A stretch of DNA of 64,000 nt, taken from assembly GCA_959597175.1 (NCBI GenBank), contig CAUFXM010000008.1:31908-95907 (forward strand), written 5' to 3'. Source of the stretch: an uncultured Methanomassiliicoccales archaeon (GTDB lineage: Archaea > Thermoplasmatota > Thermoplasmata > Methanomassiliicoccales > Methanomethylophilaceae). Made by a program: the position numbers and the translations under genes. Within the stretch, counting starts at the first letter, position 1, and every line of letters begins with the position of its first letter. The notes under the pieces were generated by a model. The model saw nothing but the letters and a program-made list of their open reading frames with translations. It made no database searches and was not told the origin of the DNA. Positions 59,941-64,000 of the stretch are shown here, in pieces.

Positions 59941-60794
59941 GAGCTCTCACCTCTGATGACCATGACCATGATGTCGTCCAGGGATGCGGGGTCGACCACG
60001 AGTTCCGGGTAGGCCTCCTTTATCCCGTTCCTGTCGGAGACCAGGGCGGACATCCCGTAGTCGTCCCTCCTGGTGCTGACGATGTTCTCCTCCCCGATGG
60101 CAAGCACCTTGGATGCGCTTCCTCTGACGATGCCGTAGTTCTCGAGGATCGAATCCTTGGAATCATTGAACACCACCCTCCCCTTGTGGATGAACACGAT
60201 GTAGTCCGCGATCCTCTCAAGGTCGGTGGTGATGTGGGAGGACATCAGTACGGAGTGGGATTCGTCCTGCATATACCCCATCACGATGTCCAGGAACTCA
60301 TCCCTAGCCGCCGGATCCATGCCTGCGGTGGCCTCGTCCATCAGGACTATGTCGGGGCTGTGGGAGAGAGCTACAGCGACCTGGACCTTCATCCTCATGC
60401 CGCGGGAATAGTCCTTGAGCTTCTTGTCCAAGTCTATCCCGAATGAGGACATCATCCTCTCGTAGGACCCCTGGTCCCACTTGGGGAACAGCCCCGACAT
60501 GGTTCTGCCGATCTGCCTGCCGCTCATCTGCTGGAAGAAGTGGCACTCATCGAACACGACCCCTATCTCCCCAGGCATGGCCGCACGATCCTCCCCGTTG
60601 ATTCTGATGTTGCCTGAATCAGGTAGGTTGGCCCCGGTGAGGCATTTGATCAGCGTGGTCTTGCCTGCGCCGTTCTCCCCTATGAGTCCCACAACGTACC
60701 CCCTGGGTATGTCGAAGCTCACGTCCTTCAGTTCAAACGGACCAAAGGACTTGTTGAGCCCCCTTATCTCGACTGCGTTGTCCAATTCAATCAC
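59937..60794 (-). CDS. ABC transporter ATP-binding protein
   Basis: 285 aa from GTG 60794, which overlaps gntR by 8 nt. Walker A GENGAGKTT (~40-48), Q-loop region GVVFDECHFFQQ (~73), signature YSRGMRMKVQVA (~129, the YSxGM form usual for ABC-2 exporters in place of LSGGQ), Walker B IVLMDEATAGMDP (~148-160) and the switch His in MSSHITTD (~185). It energises the two permeases encoded downstream in the same operon. Confidence 0.93.
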   Translation of the reverse strand: MIELDNAVEIRGLNKSFGPFELKDVSFDIPRGYVVGLIGENGAGKTTLIKCLTGANLPDSGNIRINGEDRAAMPGEIGVVFDECHFFQQMSGRQIGRTMSGLFPKWDQGSYERMMSSFGIDLDKKLKDYSRGMRMKVQVAVALSHSPDIVLMDEATAGMDPAARDEFLDIVMGYMQDESHSVLMSSHITTDLERIADYIVFIHKGRVVFNDSKDSILENYGIVRGSASKVLAIGEENIVSTRRDDYGMSALVSDRNGIKEAYPELVVDPASLDDIMVMVIRGESS

Positions 60795-61161
60795 TCTCGT
60801 ACAGGATTTGGACCATCTCTGTCAGCTCCTCGCTGGTGATGCCGCTGCGTTTGGCGACCTCCACAGCTTTGCGGATGCTATCTTCGGCCAGCCTGAGATT
60901 GGCCTCGCGCAGAAGCCCGGGGTCCTGGGCTGCGACGAAGCTGCCCTTGCCGGCGACCGTCTCAATGAACCCCTCCGCCTCGAGGTCGTTGTAGGCCCTC
61001 TTGGTGGTGATGAGGCTGATCCTCAGGCTCTGTGCCAGTGCGCGCATGCTGGGGAGGGGGTCGCCCGCCTTCAGCTGTCCGCTCATGATCTGGCTCTTCA
61101 CCTGGTCGGTGATCTGCTCGTAGATCGGTTTCCCGCTGGAGTTGCTGATGACGATCTCCAT
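60787..61161 (-). CDS. GntR-family regulator, YtrA-like
   Basis: 124 aa. N-terminal winged helix: IYEQITDQVKSQIMSGQLKAGDPLPSMRALAQ (in parts), ITTKRAYNDLEAEGFIETVAGKGSFVA (in parts), the GntR signature. The short C-terminus (~45 residues) marks the YtrA subgroup, whose members repress an adjacent ABC transporter operon. A run of inverted repeats at 61188-61240 is the likely operator. ATG 61161 follows an AGAGGAC sequence. Confidence 0.92.
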   Translation of the reverse strand: MEIVISNSSGKPIYEQITDQVKSQIMSGQLKAGDPLPSMRALAQSLRISLITTKRAYNDLEAEGFIETVAGKGSFVAAQDPGLLREANLRLAEDSIRKAVEVAKRSGITSEELTEMVQILYESD

Positions 61162-61187
61162 GGTCCTCTAATCCTCCGTACGTGGTG

Positions 61188-61240
61188 CGTGTATATAACT
61201 GTATATGTACGATATACACAGTATTCACATGTATACACGG
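61188..61240. promoter_or_regulatory. gntR promoter with nested inverted repeats
   Basis: The minus-strand TATA AGTTATATAC (61191-61200) lies next to GTATAT-GTACG-ATATAC (61201-61217), an exact inverted repeat; a wider pair GTGTATA (61189-61195) and TATACAC (61232-61238) surrounds it. YtrA-type regulators bind repeats of this kind. Confidence 0.55.
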
Positions 61241-61316
61241 AAGATGCGGTCGTCCGTAATCATTGTTTCGCACCATCCCCCGTGGTGTCCGCCTTAATAA
61301 CATTAAAGAAAGAGCC

Positions 61317-61325
61317 TTTTTATAT
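61317..61325 (+). promoter_or_regulatory. TATA box of the FKBP-like gene
   Basis: TTTTTATAT, predicting a start near 61348 just before ATG 61353. Confidence 0.55.
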
Positions 61326-61352
61326 GAAATGGGGAATCGCTCCGACGGTAAA

Positions 61353-62198
61353 ATGACTGGCGATGAGAAAAAGAAGAGGGATCCGATATTCTCGGCCTGC
61401 TTCGTTATATTCATCCTGGCCGCCGTTGGTGTGGTCGGGGTGTACATCGATGAGCAGTACCTGACTGAAGACAACACCCGCGTCGCCTACGGCGACACCG
61501 TCAACGTGGACTACACCGGGACGTTCTACGACTACGCCGGCTCCGACCTGGCGATCGAGTTCGACTCCGGAAGCATCGACTTCACCGCCAACAGCAGCAG
61601 TGACGTCCTCCAGAAGTTCTGGGAGGCATGTGTCGGCCACAAGGTCGGTGACGAGGTCAGGGTGACCATCGGTCCCGAGGACGGATACATCGCCGGTTCG
61701 ACAGAGCACACATCGTCCCTCAACGGACTCACCATGGCCCAGACGCAGACGATGACCAAGGCCCAGTTCGACAGCGTCTACAGCAACTACGACCTGGAGA
61801 GCGGTGGAAACGGCACTCTGATCACCACCGTTTACGGATGGTCCGCACTGGCTTACTACAGCTCCACCTCCCAGGTGGTCACGCTCATCCACATGCCCGA
61901 GGCCGGCCAGACCTACACGTACAGCTACGACGACGGCAACGACGAGACGGAGGAGTCCCCCGTCACCGTCACGTTCCATGTCTCGAGCGTCGGCGAGAGC
62001 ATCACCTACGACATCGCCTTCGAGGGTCAGACCGTCGTGGACTCCACCACCGGCGAGGTCCAGATGATCGAGCTCCAGTTCGGCAACGAGACCTGGCAGG
62101 TCACCCACATCAACGGTTCCGAGTTCACCTACAAGACCTGTGAGAACACCGGAAACCAGACACTCTACTTCGTGATCAAGATCACGTCGATCAGTTGA
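61353..62198 (+). CDS. Membrane-anchored FKBP-type peptidyl-prolyl isomerase-like protein
   Basis: 281 aa from ATG 61353 (leaderless by TATA spacing; Mets at 61329 and 61263 also in frame). A basic N-terminus (EKKKRD) and a membrane helix (~15-35) are followed by an FKBP-like core: VAYGDTVNVDYTGTF (~47-61), IEFDSGSIDF and GHKVGDEVRVTIGPEDGY (~98-115), which match the GDxVxVxYTG and G.kvGd...v.vpPe.aYG motifs of SlyD/archaeal FKBPs. The C-terminal ~150 residues are a beta-rich extracytoplasmic part, partly insert-in-flap. It probably folds surface proteins outside the membrane. Confidence 0.84.
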   Translation: MTGDEKKKRDPIFSACFVIFILAAVGVVGVYIDEQYLTEDNTRVAYGDTVNVDYTGTFYDYAGSDLAIEFDSGSIDFTANSSSDVLQKFWEACVGHKVGDEVRVTIGPEDGYIAGSTEHTSSLNGLTMAQTQTMTKAQFDSVYSNYDLESGGNGTLITTVYGWSALAYYSSTSQVVTLIHMPEAGQTYTYSYDDGNDETEESPVTVTFHVSSVGESITYDIAFEGQTVVDSTTGEVQMIELQFGNETWQVTHINGSEFTYKTCENTGNQTLYFVIKITSIS

Positions 62199-62215
62199 AA
62201 CCCCAGCATTCTACC

Positions 62216-62239
62216 CGCCCCGGGAGCGATCCCGGGGCG
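62216..62239 (+). terminator. Strong stem-loop after the FKBP-like gene
   Basis: CGCCCCGGGA-GCGA-TCCCGGGGCG, a perfect 10-bp stem with a GNRA loop, 17 nt after the stop. Confidence 0.65.
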
Positions 62240-62280
62240 AAACCAATAGTTCTAACGTGTCCCGGGTCCATACGGGGTGC

Positions 62281-62613
62281 ATGGTTTTCGCGCACACGAC
62301 AATCCACGTCACCGACCTGGACCGCAGCATCGCATTCTACGAGAGGCTCGGGATGCCCCTCTGCAGGAGGTTCGGGCCTCCGGAACACGAGATCGCCTTC
62401 ATGGGCGACGGTGAGACGAAGCTGGAGCTGATTTCAGACGGATGTCCAGTCGATTACAGGGGGATTTCCATAGGGTTCACATGCAGGGGCGCGGGGGAGC
62501 TCGCCAGGGAATTGGATGAGAAATTCGTCGGCCCCGTCTCCCCCAGCCCGGGCGTGGAGTTCTGGTTCGTGAGGGACCCGGACGGGTTCACCGTCCAGAT
62601 CCTGGAGGGGTGA
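62281..62613 (+). CDS. VOC (glyoxalase/bleomycin resistance) superfamily protein
   Basis: 110 aa. Begins FAHTTIHVTDLDRSIAFYERLG, the beta-alpha-beta repeat start of the VOC fold with a first metal-binding His (residue 5). The second half ends VEFWFVRDPDGFTVQILE, with the terminal Glu typical of metal-binding VOC proteins. It could be a lyase, isomerase or small-molecule binder; no specific substrate can be named. The upstream frame to 62257 is probably not used. Its stop lies base-to-base with the convergent thiD-thiN stop. Confidence 0.85.
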   Translation: MVFAHTTIHVTDLDRSIAFYERLGMPLCRRFGPPEHEIAFMGDGETKLELISDGCPVDYRGISIGFTCRGAGELARELDEKFVGPVSPSPGVEFWFVRDPDGFTVQILEG

Positions 62614-63900
62614 TCAGAGGATCTCCTCGAGTTTGGCCATCATATCCTGGGGGTCCTTGGCTAGGAGCCAGATCCTCCTGTCCTTCTTAGGGCCCTTGTC
62701 CACGATGGCGTCGGGGATCCCCTTGGTCTTCCTCAGGGCCTTCTCGGTCCCCTCGGAGAACTTGTCCTTCCCCATCTCCGCGGTGACCGAGGTCATGCCG
62801 ACCTCCTCCATCACGTCCATGATGTCGTCGCCGTAGGCGATGCTCATGACGCAGCGGGTCTCGGGGCTGTGCCTCATCACGGTCAGGAGGATGTACGACA
62901 GCCCCTCGGCGGTTCCGAACTTGGCGGGGCCGTTCTTGCGGAGCAGCCCGTTGTGGACGGTCAGTCTCCTGTCGATGGCGGCGATCTCCTCGGGCCCTGC
63001 AGCGTCCTTCAGGGCCATGGCGATGTTCATCCCGCCCTTGGGCACAAGCTCGTCGGGAACGGTGTCGACGATGCGCGCTGCCGCCGAATCCAGGGCGTCC
63101 AGAACCTGGAACTTGTCGGACTCGCCTTTCAGCTTGACCATGGGGTTGACCACCGGGTCCCCCTTCCCGATCTGGTACTGCGAGGAGATCGAGTCCTGGA
63201 TCAGCTCCCTGGACTTTATCACCGCGTTGACGATGTCAAGCCCCTTCGCCATGTTGGCGGTGATGAAGGACGACAGCACGCATCCGCTCCCATGACCGGC
63301 CTTCCTCAGGCGGGGGTACTCCAGTTTCGTGAACTCGGATGACAGGTAGAGGTAGTCGGTGACGACAGGGGTGTTGAAGTGCCCGCCCTTCATCAGGACC
63401 GACGATCCCTGCTTCCCGATGAGCTCGCAGGCCAGCATCAGGTCGTCGCGCGTCCTTATCTTCATCTTGGCGAGTGCCTCGGCCTCGTCCTTGTTCGGGG
63501 TTACCAGTTCGCAGATCGGAAGCAGCTTCTTCCTGAGGGCGGACGTGAAGCCGTCCCCGGAGAGGCTGGATCCGGTTCCCGAGACCATGACCGGGTCCAC
63601 TACCAGGGGCATGTCATGGTCCTCGAGGATGTCGGCAACGGTGCCGACGATCTCCGCGCTGTAGAGCATGCCTGTCTTGACCGCCTTTATGTCGCAGTCC
63701 TTCAGCACAGCCTCCAGCTGCGCTTTGATGAGCTCCTCCGGCATGGGGAGGATGTCGTAGACCCCACAGGTGTTCTGCGCGGTCACGGCGGTGATAACGG
63801 AAGTGGCGTGGACGCCGATGACGGACATGGCCTTGACGTCGGCCTGGATGCCCGCTCCCCCAACGGAGTCGGAGCCCGCCACGGTGAGAGCGGTTCTCAT
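62614..63900 (-). CDS. thiDN: Bifunctional HMP kinase/HMP-P kinase and thiamine phosphate synthase (ThiD-ThiN fusion)
   Basis: 428 aa from ATG 63900; the open frame to 63969 crosses the promoter and is not used. The ThiD part (~1-255) has TVAGSDSVGGAGIQADVKA (in parts), VVDPVMVSGTGSSL (~108) and the ribokinase-type anion hole GHGSGCVLSSF (~205). The ThiN part (~265-428) starts LDALDSAAARIVDTVPDELVPKGGMNIAMAL (in parts) and is the archaeal TMP synthase, unrelated to ThiE. This genome thus encodes both ThiN and ThiE. The ATG is leaderless, 26 nt from TTTATAG at 63923-63929. Confidence 0.95.
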   Translation of the reverse strand: MRTALTVAGSDSVGGAGIQADVKAMSVIGVHATSVITAVTAQNTCGVYDILPMPEELIKAQLEAVLKDCDIKAVKTGMLYSAEIVGTVADILEDHDMPLVVDPVMVSGTGSSLSGDGFTSALRKKLLPICELVTPNKDEAEALAKMKIRTRDDLMLACELIGKQGSSVLMKGGHFNTPVVTDYLYLSSEFTKLEYPRLRKAGHGSGCVLSSFITANMAKGLDIVNAVIKSRELIQDSISSQYQIGKGDPVVNPMVKLKGESDKFQVLDALDSAAARIVDTVPDELVPKGGMNIAMALKDAAGPEEIAAIDRRLTVHNGLLRKNGPAKFGTAEGLSYILLTVMRHSPETRCVMSIAYGDDIMDVMEEVGMTSVTAEMGKDKFSEGTEKALRKTKGIPDAIVDKGPKKDRRIWLLAKDPQDMMAKLEEIL

Positions 63901-63922
63901 GAACCGGGGGATTGCGATGATT

Positions 63923-63929
63923 CTATAAA
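63923..63929 (-). promoter_or_regulatory. TATA box of thiD-thiN
   Basis: TTTATAG on the minus strand, centred 26 nt before ATG 63900. Confidence 0.6.
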
Positions 63930-64000
63930 GGGTATTGTCGGGCGCAGCTCCGTTGAATCCATCTGGCATTTCGTGACAGGATGAATTGGAATTTCACCAA

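Noticed and set aside
1..64000. CRISPR arrays, insertion sequences, prophage genes, rRNA or tRNA genes
   Set aside because: No regularly spaced repeats, transposase or integrase motifs, or RNA gene signatures were seen on reading both strands.

Overview
The window is archaeal and most likely comes from the order Methanomassiliicoccales (Methanomethylophilaceae type, gut or rumen methanogens). Archaeal markers are membrane-anchored LonB, sn-glycerol-1-phosphate dehydrogenase (EgsA), archaeosine transglycosylase (TgtA), a KEOPS Pcc1-like subunit, Pth2, UPF0179, Mre11-Rad50 and a ThiD-ThiN fusion. Many start codons sit about 26 nt downstream of a TATA box, which points to leaderless mRNAs. About 55 genes end in UGA or a few in UAA and none in UAG, while leuD carries an in-frame UAG. 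That pattern fits a pyrrolysine-using lineage, although no pyl or methylamine methyltransferase gene lies in the window to prove it.

Layout: 1-317 tail of a membrane protein; 388-8741 housekeeping and metabolism (lonB, nadM/pncC/E1-like, purC, flavoprotein, UPF0179-egsA, FMN reductase, orphan); 8811-13676 a repair operon (small HTH-like protein, mre11, rad50); 13795-14169 superoxide reductase; 14211-22480 a regulator divergent from a signal peptidase and four secreted proteins, three with TasA/camelysin-like N-termini; 22602-25989 a charged coiled-coil protein and an MgtA-type ATPase; 26374-30902 the leu operon (possible leader peptide, leuA-leuC-leuD-leuB); 31247-34847 pcc1, then a 2-oxoacid:ferredoxin oxidoreductase operon on the minus strand; 35113-42259 three AMP-forming acyl-CoA synthetases, two HTH-cupin regulators and an alpha/beta hydrolase; 42260-43946 an AT-rich segment with an AlbA_2/Schlafen-type regulator; 44045-48466 tgtA, a small protein and a large secreted transglutaminase-like protein; 48491-58031 thiM, carbonic anhydrase, pth2, a two-gene membrane-regulator operon and a bacterial-type thiamine operon (thiE, thiS, thiF, thiG, thiH, second thiE/tenI-like); 58124-63900 a radical SAM protein, a GntR-ABC transporter operon, a membrane FKBP, a VOC protein and thiD-thiN.

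Working together: (i) acyl-CoA synthetases plus the oxidoreductase could turn environmental branched-chain acids into 2-oxoacids that feed LeuA-LeuC/D-LeuB; (ii) the signal peptidase and TasA-like proteins resemble the bacterial sipW-tasA matrix-fibre operon; (iii) thiM, thiSFGH, thiE and thiD-thiN form a nearly complete and partly redundant thiamine route. No tRNA, rRNA, CRISPR array, insertion sequence or transposase was seen.
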